From contig CAWDOP010000007.1 of NCBI GenBank assembly GCA_963804005.1, positions 1-64,000 of the forward strand: 64,000 nt of DNA, read 5' to 3'. This document shows, in pieces, positions 1 to 7,373 of this stretch (its first letter is position 1; each line of letters starts with the position of its first letter). A program made the translations under genes and the position numbers. The notes beneath the pieces were generated by a model. That model did not search any database. It saw nothing but the letters and a program-made list of their open reading frames with translations, and was not told where the DNA came from. The DNA comes from JAGXRK01 sp963804005. GTDB lineage: Bacteria; Bacteroidota; Ignavibacteria; Ignavibacteriales; Ignavibacteriaceae.

Positions 1-35
1 ATAATACAAATTAAAGTTATTTAAATGGAGTTAAA

Positions 36-143
36 ATGTTTTTTAATTATTTAAAGCTCGCATTCAGGAACATGAAAAAAAACAAATGGGCTTCTATCCT
101 AAATATTGGGGTTCAGAGAGAATTACTCTCTGGAACGAATTAG
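36..143 (+). pseudogene. Remnant of an FtsX/MacB-type ABC permease N-terminus
   Basis: The ORF of 35 codons opens with MFFNYLKLAFRNMKKNKW, which resembles the cytoplasmic N-terminus and start of the first membrane helix of MacB/FtsX-family permeases in Bacteroidota-type genomes. It stops after a few unrelated residues, before any helix is complete. A second frame (86-238, about 50 aa, beginning MGFYPKYWGSE) overlaps it and also looks protein-like, so two gene ends may have been joined here. I infer a decayed fragment, not a working gene. Confidence is limited because only about 25 residues carry the resemblance and the window edge cuts the context. Confidence 0.35.
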
Positions 144-236
144 GGATTGATGAATTTGTGTTGTTTAAAGACCCGACTTTGTCATCACATTTATGTGATT
201 TCCCATCATTACAACAGAGTTCTAAACGACCGCTAT

Positions 237-266
237 AAAAAAAGATGCCTGATCAGTCCATCAGGC
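237..266 (-). terminator. Rho-independent terminator (minus strand)
   Basis: GCCTGAT (247-253) and ATCAGGC (260-266) form a 7-bp stem with a 6-nt loop. On the minus strand the stem is followed after 3 nt by seven T residues (complement of the A-run at 237-243). It is the last of three minus-strand terminators between 237 and 699. Confidence 0.55.
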
Positions 267-473
267 AGATACTGTTTTCGTAATCTATCGCTTTACATAA
301 AACTTCTTTAAAGAAAATTAATGCCTCGTCATCCCAATAGGGTGGTGGGGTCACATAGCCCCCGATCAAAAACCAGATCGACCAGGCAAAGTTAAACCTT
401 CCAAAAGGATTTTCGATTTCCAATAGCAAAACGAGTTCGCAAAATTTTTTTTATAAAATATTATCAAGCTATA

Positions 474-504
474 AATAAAAACCCCGCCATTTTCACAGCG
501 GGGT
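474..504 (-). terminator. Rho-independent terminator (minus strand)
   Basis: CCCCGC (482-487) pairs with GCGGGG (498-503). Read on the minus strand the stem is followed by TTTTTATTT. No convincing gene lies immediately upstream on that strand (a 61-codon ORF at 366-551 runs through the hairpin and is probably spurious), so it may serve a lost gene or an unseen small RNA. Confidence 0.7.
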
Positions 505-666
505 CTTGACCATTTTGAAATTGCATCAATTATATCCTGGCTTTTCCCCAAAGGAGTTTCAATTTATAAATTTAGAAAACTACTTTGACTCGCATATATT
601 AAAACAATCTAGATATTTGCACATCTTAAAAGTGATGATTGAGGAAGGCTGTGGATAAGCTGGATT

Positions 667-699
667 AAAAAACCCCCACCTATTTTATTAAGTGGGGGT
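667..699 (-). terminator. Rho-independent terminator of the small Cys protein
   Basis: An 8-bp stem, ACCCCCAC (672-679) with GTGGGGGT (692-699), is followed on the minus strand by a T-run (complement of 667-672). It lies about 40 bp past the stop of the minus-strand gene ending at 739 and is that gene's natural terminator. Confidence 0.8.
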
Positions 700-738
700 C
701 GTTGAATTGAAAATGAATTTGTCTTATTAAGACGAGTC

Positions 739-909
739 TTAATGTGGTCTTTTACCAGCTCTTATATCTATGCACGCTTTACAAAGTTTTTTATTGCCCT
801 TTCCTTTCACTTTCCTGCCTTTTTTAATAGCGATACCCGAAGAACAGATTCCATATATATGATATACTTCTCCTGTTTTGGAGTAATACGGCGAAACTTG
901 CTTAGGCAT
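739..909 (-). CDS. Small basic Cys-containing protein, function unknown
   Basis: This 56-aa protein starts MPKQVSPYYSKTG. I place the start at 909 rather than at the longer reading-frame start (984) because AAGGAG sits 8 nt before this ATG. It is strongly basic (a Lys/Gly/Arg-rich middle) and has three Cys: one at residue 22 and a CKAC pair at 43-46, with His17 nearby. The YH-x4-C...LCKAC arrangement could hold a zinc ion. It stands alone, followed by a strong terminator, so it is probably monocistronic. I do not recognise a named family. A structural zinc-binding or nucleic-acid-binding role is only a guess from charge and Cys spacing. Confidence 0.65.
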   Translation of the reverse strand: MPKQVSPYYSKTGEVYHIYGICSSGIAIKKGRKVKGKGNKKLCKACIDIRAGKRPH

Positions 910-1175
910 AACTTTTTCTCCTTGGTTTGTTATTATATATAAGCTGCTGCTATCAAAAATACAACATTTTTTTAGTTTCAACAAATGAACTTGCTAGTAA
1001 TCTGTAGAAATAAACACCACTTGGAAGGCTCCGGCAGATGGTGCTTTTCACAAGAATATTTTTCTCATGCTGTTTATATTTCTCTTTTTGTCTTTAAGAT
1101 TACAATTTGAAACTACACTTTTAATTATATTTACACAGTAAAACTTAGTCATTTAAATTTAAAGGAGAATTAAAT

Positions 1176-1673
1176 ATGCACAAGAAAAGTATAGAATTAT
1201 TAAATAAAGCAATTGCTGATGAATTATACGCAGTTCATCAGTATATGTATTTCCATTTTTTATGCGATGACCAGGGATATGATCTGTTAGCCGGTCTCTT
1301 TAAGAAAACTGCAATTGATGAAATGTTACACGTTGAAACTCTTGCTGAAAGAATTTTATTCCTTAAAGGTGAAGTTGAAATGAAAGTCGGCAGTGAAGTA
1401 CAAAAGATTAAAGATGTTGCTAAGATGCTTGAGCAAGCTGCAAACATGGAACACGATAGCGCTCGTGATTATAATATCTGGGCTAATGAATGTTCTGCAA
1501 ACGCTGACTCAATATCAAAACAAATATTTGAAGGTTTAGTTGCAGATGAAGAACGTCACTTCGATCATTATGATACGGAGCTTGATAATCTTAAAAAATT
1601 TGGTGACGGATATCTTGCACTTCAGTCAATTGAAAGAAGTAAAAAATTAAATGTTGGTCGTCCAACTGAGTAA
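1176..1673 (+). CDS. bfr: Bacterioferritin
   Basis: This 165-aa ferritin-superfamily protein oxidises Fe(II) and stores the mineral inside a 24-subunit shell. All ligands of the bacterioferritin diiron centre are present, offset by two from E. coli Bfr: Glu16, Glu49, His52, Glu92, Glu125 and His128. Met50 is in the position of the heme-ligating Met52, so it should bind heme at the subunit interface. Length is normal for the family (about 158). A good Shine-Dalgarno (AAAGGAG) lies 7 nt before the ATG. It appears to be a single-gene unit: AT-rich promoter DNA precedes it and a hairpin-forming repeat with a T-run follows. Together with katG near the other end of the window it suggests coping with iron and oxidative stress. 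Confidence 0.93.
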   Translation: MHKKSIELLNKAIADELYAVHQYMYFHFLCDDQGYDLLAGLFKKTAIDEMLHVETLAERILFLKGEVEMKVGSEVQKIKDVAKMLEQAANMEHDSARDYNIWANECSANADSISKQIFEGLVADEERHFDHYDTELDNLKKFGDGYLALQSIERSKKLNVGRPTE

Positions 1674-1696
1674 TAATTTTTATTCAACTTTTTCTA

Positions 1697-1848
1697 AGAG
1701 GTTGTTTCAGAAGTTCCAATTTTCCTGTCATTCCCGCGCGGGCCTGCATTATCGGCAGACAGGCGGGAATCTAAAATCTATAAATAAAATAGATTCCCAC
1801 TTTCGTGGGAATGACAAACAGGTAAACCTTACTTTTAAGACAGCCTCT
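1697..1848. repeat. Palindromic dispersed-type repeat (MITE/REP-like)
   Basis: Nested inverted repeats are visible. The outer arms (1697-1713 and 1832-1848) match in reverse complement at most positions. Inner arms TGTCATTCCC (1726-1735) and GGGAATGACA (1807-1816) match perfectly. A third pair, GGGAATCTA and TAGATTCCC, lies inside. The GTCATTCCC...GGGAATGAC type is a familiar dispersed repeat in bacterial genomes. The right outer arm runs into a T-run (to about 1855), so it can also act as the terminator of bfr. Only one copy lies in this window, so dispersal cannot be shown here. Confidence 0.75.
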
Positions 1849-1911
1849 TTTTTTTATTCACCAGAATGCAATAGTCAATCATCAAGCGAAATCAATTCCA
1901 TAAAAATCTAA

Positions 1912-2156
1912 ATTTAATTTTAAACAATGTGCATCGGATATTGAATTACGCAGGCGAAACTTCTTAAATCATCTTTTCATATTGACGATATTCATTGTTT
2001 GATAAATCAATTAATTATCTGTATGGGTAACGTCAGCAAATAATTTTCCTCTAAATCAGCATCCATAACTAATCTTTTCTCCCAAAGCAGTGTCTTTCAA
2101 CCCAAAATCTCAATTCCTACCCCAGAAAAAAATGTGGGGTTTACGTAAGATTTTTC
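1912..2156. other. Non-coding stretch upstream of the dcw promoter
   Basis: No credible ORF, RNA gene or strong hairpin is seen between the repeat and the dcw promoter. It probably only separates the bfr unit from the division cluster. Confidence 0.5.
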
Positions 2157-2186
2157 TTGACTTTCGTTAAAATTATCCATTATTTT
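2157..2186 (+). promoter_or_regulatory. Probable sigma70-type promoter of the dcw cluster
   Basis: TTGACT (2157-2162) is followed after 18 bp by TATTTT (2181-2186). The -10 element touches the first MraZ box, so bound MraZ would block RNA polymerase. This is the only promoter-like sequence I can point to for the 16-kb cluster. The start site is not proven. Confidence 0.55.
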
Positions 2187-2210
2187 GGGGAGTAGTGGGG
2201 AAAAGTGGTG
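2186..2210 (+). promoter_or_regulatory. MraZ operator: three TGGGN-type direct repeats
   Basis: TGGGG (2186-2190), TGGGG (2196-2200) and TGGTG (2206-2210) recur at exactly 10-bp spacing with 5-nt spacers, ending 30 bp before the mraZ start. MraZ proteins are known to bind TGGGN direct repeats spaced this way upstream of their own gene and to repress the dcw operon. The third copy has one deviation. Position and spacing make autoregulation of the cluster the natural reading. Confidence 0.85.
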
Positions 2211-2240
2211 AGAAACTCCAAATTAGATTGAGATATTATC

Positions 2241-2675
2241 ATGTTTAGAGGTCAATTTACATATTCTATTGATGCAAAGGGAAGGATTAGCATACCTGCT
2301 AAACTCCGAAAACAGATATCGCCCGATGCAAATGATTCATTCGTTATGACACGTGGTGTACTGACGTGCATTGATATTTATCCGCTTAACGAGTGGATGC
2401 AGATTGAAGAAAAACTTTTAAAGCTCAATCAATTCCAGCCCGATGACGTTCGCTTCATCAGAATGATTACGCAGTATGCAGTTGAAGATACTATGGATTC
2501 TCAGTCCAGAATTTTAGTACCACAAAACCTTATTGAGTATGCTAAGATCGAAAAGGAAGTTCTGATTCTTGGTGTGTTAAAAAAGATCGAAGTATGGAAT
2601 CCCAAAATTTATGAAGACTACCTGAGTCAGTCGCCCGAAACATTTGAACAAATAGCAGCTAAGGTTATGAATTGA
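2241..2675 (+). CDS. mraZ: Transcriptional regulator MraZ
   Basis: This 144-aa protein has two tandem SpoVT/AbrB-like half-domains, each with the family DxxxR signature (Asp11-Arg15 and Asp86-Arg90). MraZ forms a ring and binds DNA at the operator seen just upstream to control the dcw cluster. Length is typical. It is the first gene of the cluster, and rsmH starts 1 bp after its stop, the usual order. Likely regulation is self-repression through the three 10-bp-spaced boxes at 2186-2210. Confidence 0.95.
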   Translation: MFRGQFTYSIDAKGRISIPAKLRKQISPDANDSFVMTRGVLTCIDIYPLNEWMQIEEKLLKLNQFQPDDVRFIRMITQYAVEDTMDSQSRILVPQNLIEYAKIEKEVLILGVLKKIEVWNPKIYEDYLSQSPETFEQIAAKVMN

Positions 2676-2676
2676 A

Positions 2677-3600
2677 ATGAACATTCATCATACACCTGTT
2701 TTATTTGATGAATGTTTAAACTTTTTAATTACTGATGCATCCGGTGTTTACTTTGACGGCACACTTGGATTCGGCGGACACTCTCAGGGGATCTTAAACA
2801 GACTGAACGACAAAAGCAGACTTATCGCAACAGATTTCGATTCGGATGCTTTTAAATTTTCTGAGAAGAGATTTGAAAACGATAAGCGCGCAAATCTCTA
2901 CAACTTTAATTTTTCGCTCATTGATGTTATTGCGAAGATTGAATCTATAGAGTTCTTTGACGGAATTTTAGCCGATCTTGGCGTATCCTCATATCAGCTT
3001 GATAATGCTGAATCGGGATTCTCATACAGATCGGATACAAAACTTGATCTCAGAATGGATAAGAGCAAATCAATCACTGCTGCCGATATTGTTAATACAT
3101 ATTCTGAAGAAGATATAGCAAATATTATTTATTCTTTTGGTGAAGAGAGAAATTCAAGAAAGATTGCCAGACGAATTGTCGAAAAGAGAATTGTAAAGAA
3201 GATCAACACAACAGGTGAACTCAGTGAGATTATATCAGAACTTGTTCCACCAAACTACAGGGTAAAAACTTTATCAAGAGTATTTCAGGCATTGAGAATT
3301 TATGTTAATGATGAACTGGAAAATCTTAGATCGTTTCTGAACTATTCACTTAGTGTAATGAAAAAGGGAAGCAGGATTGTGATAATATCTTATCATTCAC
3401 TTGAGGACAGAATTGTAAAAGAATTTTTTAAAGAACAAACAGTTGAATATTTAAGTCCTAAACTTGATCCGGTCGGCATAGTGAAGAAAGAACCAAAGTT
3501 GAAAATACTTACGAAGAAACCTGTTCTGCCGACATCAGAAGAAATTAAAAATAATTATCGTTCAAGAAGCGCAAAACTAAGAGCAGCCGAAAGAATATGA
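2677..3600 (+). CDS. rsmH: 16S rRNA (cytosine-1402-N4)-methyltransferase RsmH
   Basis: This 307-aa enzyme (formerly MraW) transfers a methyl group from S-adenosylmethionine to N4 of C1402 in the 30S P site. The N-terminal HHTPVLFDECL motif and the SAM-binding loop DGTLGFGGHS (residues 27-36) are diagnostic, as are ADLGVSSYQLD and the C-terminal SYHSLEDRIVK. Length matches the family (about 310). It starts 1 bp after mraZ, and its stop overlaps the next start by 4 bp (ATGA), so it is translationally coupled within the cluster. Confidence 0.96.
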   Translation: MNIHHTPVLFDECLNFLITDASGVYFDGTLGFGGHSQGILNRLNDKSRLIATDFDSDAFKFSEKRFENDKRANLYNFNFSLIDVIAKIESIEFFDGILADLGVSSYQLDNAESGFSYRSDTKLDLRMDKSKSITAADIVNTYSEEDIANIIYSFGEERNSRKIARRIVEKRIVKKINTTGELSEIISELVPPNYRVKTLSRVFQALRIYVNDELENLRSFLNYSLSVMKKGSRIVIISYHSLEDRIVKEFFKEQTVEYLSPKLDPVGIVKKEPKLKILTKKPVLPTSEEIKNNYRSRSAKLRAAERI

Positions 3601-3926
3601 AAAAAGGAAGCAAACCTATTATCGTTTATCTGTTGATAATGATTATGATATCAACTGTGTTTGTGCTGCTTAACGTGGGATTTAAATTAAAAACAGAAGA
3701 ACTTTCAAAAGTAAAATTTGAAACTGAAAATAAATTAAAAACTGAACAAGGAAAAGAAATTAATTTTACTGCCGATTATCAAACTTATTCCTCAGAAGAA
3801 CGAATTGTCTGGATAGCTACAAATGAGCTTGGTATGATCAGAAGGACAGAACCGGCTTTAACATTAATATATTCAAAGGAAAAATTAGAAGAAGTAAATC
3901 GTTTATTAAAACAAAAATATGATTAA
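3597..3926 (+). CDS. ftsL: FtsL-like division protein
   Basis: This 109-aa bitopic membrane protein has a short basic cytoplasmic N-terminus, one membrane helix at about residues 9-28, and an outer segment beginning with Lys/Glu-rich sequence that could start a coiled coil. FtsL diverges too fast for sequence recognition; the call rests on topology, size and position between rsmH and ftsI, where FtsL is almost always found. It would act with a DivIC-type partner and FtsQ to activate the FtsW-FtsI synthase. It overlaps rsmH by 4 bp and ftsI by 8 bp. Confidence 0.75.
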   Translation: MKKGSKPIIVYLLIMIMISTVFVLLNVGFKLKTEELSKVKFETENKLKTEQGKEINFTADYQTYSSEERIVWIATNELGMIRRTEPALTLIYSKEKLEEVNRLLKQKYD

Positions 3927-5904
3927 TTCTAGAGCACTGCTGATTGTAATTTCGATATTTCTGTTTTTCGCTGCTTTAATCGTAAAGCTTGTCGATATAC
4001 AGATTGTTAAGAGCGAAGAGCTTAAGTACTTTGCTAATAAGCAGCAGGTTGGAGTTGAAAAAATTCCCGCCGATAGGGGTCTGGTTTACGATAGAAATAA
4101 CGTACTTCTTGAATATAACCGCCACGACATTTCATTTTATGCCGATCTGCGAATGGTGTCTAATAAATCCAAAATTGATATTGCTGAAAAATTTTCTTTG
4201 GTATTTGGAAAAAGAAAAGCTCATTACCTGAATTTGTTAAGCGGAAAAGGCAAGACAATTTGTCTGGAGAAAAAAGCCTCAAGCGAAAAAGCTATTCAAC
4301 TTATCGAGTACAAAAAGATCGGTTTGTTTTATAGAGAGGATCCAACAAGAGTTTATCATTACGGTAATCTTGCTTCTCATGTTCTTGGTTATGTTAATAC
4401 AGAATACAACGGACTTACTGGTGTTGCACAATCATTTAATAATGTTCTTAAAGGTGAAGAAGGATTAAGACTTGTTGAAAAAAATGCAATCGGTGATCTT
4501 GTATCAATTGAAGATAGGGAAACAAAACCTGCTATACCCGGAAACAATCTTTATTTAACTATTGATAAATCCTATCAATCAATTCTAGAAGAAGAACTTA
4601 AAAACGGATTAAAAGAATATGGCGGTTCCTCTGCAATCGGAATCATCATGGATCCTAACACAGGTGAAATACTCGCACTTGCAAATGCGAATGACTTTAA
4701 TCCAAATGAATACTGGAAATTCAATGATGATGTAAGAAGGAATAAAGCACTAACTGATACTTACGAACCGGGTTCAACTTTCAAAGTAATTACATTTGCT
4801 TCATTGATCGATCAGAAATTGTGTTCATTGCATGAATCAATTTATGTTGAAAACGGCAACTATAGATTTAAGAGAGTAAACATTAAGGATCATCATCCTC
4901 ACAGCCATCTTACAACTGCTCAGGTACTGGAGCAGTCAAGCAATATTGGTGTTGCAAAGCTTGTTCAACGGATTGACGATGAAACTTATTATAAATATTT
5001 GCGCGGATTTGGATTCGGTTATAACACATCTGTTCAGCTTCCCGGTGAAGCGAGCGGATTATTAAGAAAACCAAATAAGTGGTCAGCCTTATCAAAAACT
5101 TATTTGTCGTTCGGCTATGAGATATCTGTAACACCGATTCAGTTGATTGTAGCATTCAGCTCTATCATTAATGGCGGAATTCTTTATCAACCTCAGATTA
5201 TTAAAAAACATGTTCGTTACGATGGCTCTATTGTGTGTGACTCAAGTCCTAAAGAAGTGAGAAGAGTTATTTCTGAAGAGACTTCAAGGATCATGAGAAA
5301 CCTGTTAAGCAATGCTGTGATAAAAGGAACTGGGAAAAAAGCAAATTCGGAATTAATCAGTGTTGGCGGTAAAACAGGAACATCTCAAAAGCTTGTTGAT
5401 GGAAGATATTCCCGTGCTCATTATAACTCTTCCTTTGTTGGCTTTTTCCCGGTTGATAATCCAAAAGTTGCGATGCTAATCCTGGTTAATTCCCCAAATG
5501 TTGGCAAGTACGGTGGGTTGGTTGCCGCACCGATTTTCAAAAATGTTGCTGAAAGAATAGTATCAAATCATCTTAACAATTTTGAGAATGATATTCCTGA
5601 AGAAAAAGAGATTCGGGCAAAGTATGCAAATAATCAGAAACACAAAGATTCTTCGTACGACAAACTTAGATCAATAGAAATTAATGATGCAGTATCATTT
5701 GCAGATAATTGCATGCCTGATCTTTCAAATGTAGCTGTCCGAGATGCAATAAATATTTTAACTCAGCTTGGTGTGAAATATAAAATAAACGGCAGCGGAA
5801 TAATCTTTTCACAAAGTATATCTCCCGGTAAAAAATTAACAGCTAATGAAGTATGCATTCTAAACTGTACTGAACTAACTGTTAAAGGAGCATCGGTTTA
5901 TTAA
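3919..5904 (+). CDS. ftsI: Division peptidoglycan transpeptidase (PBP3/SpoVD type, with PASTA-like tail)
   Basis: This 661-aa class B penicillin-binding protein cross-links septal peptidoglycan in partnership with FtsW. One N-terminal membrane helix (about residues 5-25) leads into a pedestal with the R-G-x-x-x-D segment (DRGLVYDRN). The transpeptidase domain carries all three active-site motifs: S286-T-F-K289, S340-S-N342 and K485-T-G487. About 55 C-terminal residues (from DLSNVAVRDAINILTQLG) look like a PASTA domain, as in SpoVD-like PBPs, which accounts for the length above E. coli FtsI (588). It overlaps ftsL by 8 bp and murE by 1 bp. Confidence 0.94.
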   Translation: MINSRALLIVISIFLFFAALIVKLVDIQIVKSEELKYFANKQQVGVEKIPADRGLVYDRNNVLLEYNRHDISFYADLRMVSNKSKIDIAEKFSLVFGKRKAHYLNLLSGKGKTICLEKKASSEKAIQLIEYKKIGLFYREDPTRVYHYGNLASHVLGYVNTEYNGLTGVAQSFNNVLKGEEGLRLVEKNAIGDLVSIEDRETKPAIPGNNLYLTIDKSYQSILEEELKNGLKEYGGSSAIGIIMDPNTGEILALANANDFNPNEYWKFNDDVRRNKALTDTYEPGSTFKVITFASLIDQKLCSLHESIYVENGNYRFKRVNIKDHHPHSHLTTAQVLEQSSNIGVAKLVQRIDDETYYKYLRGFGFGYNTSVQLPGEASGLLRKPNKWSALSKTYLSFGYEISVTPIQLIVAFSSIINGGILYQPQIIKKHVRYDGSIVCDSSPKEVRRVISEETSRIMRNLLSNAVIKGTGKKANSELISVGGKTGTSQKLVDGRYSRAHYNSSFVGFFPVDNPKVAMLILVNSPNVGKYGGLVAAPIFKNVAERIVSNHLNNFENDIPEEKEIRAKYANNQKHKDSSYDKLRSIEINDAVSFADNCMPDLSNVAVRDAINILTQLGVKYKINGSGIIFSQSISPGKKLTANEVCILNCTELTVKGASVY

Positions 5905-7373
5905 TGGAATTAACAGAACTGCTAAACAGCGTTAATGTGATTCAAGTCCTTGGAGAAGTTCAGAGACAGGATGTCGGTTCTATTGATTATGATTCAAGAA
6001 AAGTAAAAAAGAATTCTGTTTTTGTGGCGATAAAAGGTTTCAGCACTGACGGACACAGGTTTGTAATTGATGCAATAAATAAAGGCGCCATTGCGGCAGT
6101 TGTGGAGGATGACAACGCTGTTCCTGATGAAATATTTATTCATAGCAATGTGGCAAAGATTCTAGTTAATAACAGCAGAATTGCTCTTGCTGAATTATCA
6201 AAAGGATTTTATAAAGATCCTTCATCAAAAATAAATCTGATTGGTATAACAGGCACAAACGGGAAAACAACAACAGTTTTTTATTTGAAACATATACTTG
6301 AACAAACCGGAAATAAAACCGGATTGATTGGAACAATTGCCAATTATATCGGGGATGAAAAAATTGATTCAAAGTTAACAACACCGGAAACAAATGATTT
6401 GAATGCATTTCTGTATAGTATGATTACTAAAGGCTGCACTCACGCTGTGATGGAAGCTTCTTCTCATTCACTTTTTCTAAACAGAGTGTATGGTCTTGAT
6501 TTCAAGTGTGGAGTTTTTACGAATATTACTTCAGATCATCTCGATTTTCATAATACATTTGAAAATTATTTAAATGCAAAGAAAATTTTGTTCGATAATC
6601 TAAGTTCAAATTCTATTGCTATTGTAAATGCAGATGATCCAAATTCTGTTTCTATAACAAAGGATACGAAAGCAAAAATAATTTCTTACGGAACCGCTGA
6701 GAATGCTGATTATAAAATTTATAATGTTCATTTTGACCTTGATGGAACAAAATTCAAATTACTGTACAACTCAAAAGAATATTCTATAAGCACTTCACTA
6801 ATAGGAACATTTAACGCTTATAATGCAACTGCTGCATTTTCTTCAGCTCATTCATTAGGTATTGATGCTTATAAAATAGTTGATGCTATTAAGTCAGCTC
6901 CACAGGTACCGGGAAGATTTGAAGTAATTGGTTCCGGTTCAAAAAAAATTATTGTTGATTATTCGCATACTGCCGATAGCCTGAAACAGGCACTATTGGC
7001 AATCAGAGAAATAGTAAAAGATAGAATGAAAGTTGTAACAGTTTTTGGATGCGGCGGTGATCGAGATAAAACTAAACGACCTATTATGGGGAAGATTGCT
7101 TCTGAGTTGAGTGATGAAATTATTATTACATCAGATAATCCCAGAACAGAAGATCCGTTCAAAATCATTGATGATATTAAAACAGGAATCTTAAAAACAA
7201 ATTATAAAGTAATTGAAAATCGAGGAGAAGCCATTGCACTTACAATTAAATCAGCACCTGAAAATTCTGTTATTTTCATTGCAGGTAAAGGGCATGAAAC
7301 TTATCAGGAAATTAACGGTGTCAGAAATCATTTTTCTGACCAGGAAACCGCAAAAAAATATTTAAGCGAATGA
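5904..7373 (+). CDS. murE: UDP-MurNAc-tripeptide ligase MurE (meso-DAP type)
   Basis: This 489-aa cytoplasmic ATP-dependent ligase adds the third residue to UDP-MurNAc-L-Ala-D-Glu. The N-terminal UDP-binding domain is followed by the P-loop GTNGKT (117-122), the central ligase domain and a C-terminal domain with DNPR at 411-414. DNPR is the known signature for meso-diaminopimelate; lysine-adding enzymes differ there. This predicts A1-gamma-type peptidoglycan. Length is normal. It shares 1 bp with ftsI and 4 bp with murF. Confidence 0.96.
   Translation: MELTELLNSVNVIQVLGEVQRQDVGSIDYDSRKVKKNSVFVAIKGFSTDGHRFVIDAINKGAIAAVVEDDNAVPDEIFIHSNVAKILVNNSRIALAELSKGFYKDPSSKINLIGITGTNGKTTTVFYLKHILEQTGNKTGLIGTIANYIGDEKIDSKLTTPETNDLNAFLYSMITKGCTHAVMEASSHSLFLNRVYGLDFKCGVFTNITSDHLDFHNTFENYLNAKKILFDNLSSNSIAIVNADDPNSVSITKDTKAKIISYGTAENADYKIYNVHFDLDGTKFKLLYNSKEYSISTSLIGTFNAYNATAAFSSAHSLGIDAYKIVDAIKSAPQVPGRFEVIGSGSKKIIVDYSHTADSLKQALLAIREIVKDRMKVVTVFGCGGDRDKTKRPIMGKIASELSDEIIITSDNPRTEDPFKIIDDIKTGILKTNYKVIENRGEAIALTIKSAPENSVIFIAGKGHETYQEINGVRNHFSDQETAKKYLSE

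Larger units (their letters stand above)
144..738. other. Gene-poor stretch
   Basis: Apart from the three minus-strand hairpin terminators I see no gene here. ORFs are short, unsupported by ribosome-binding sites, and run through the hairpins. The stretch may hold decayed genes, as suggested by the permease remnant at its left edge. Confidence 0.5.

Noticed and set aside
366..551. 61-codon minus-strand ORF
   Set aside because: It reads through a strong terminator hairpin, lacks a good Shine-Dalgarno and has no recognisable protein pattern beyond a short GKSQDIIDAISKWS stretch.
1651..1911. 86-codon plus-strand ORF after bfr
   Set aside because: It consists of the palindromic repeat and overlaps the bfr end in another frame.
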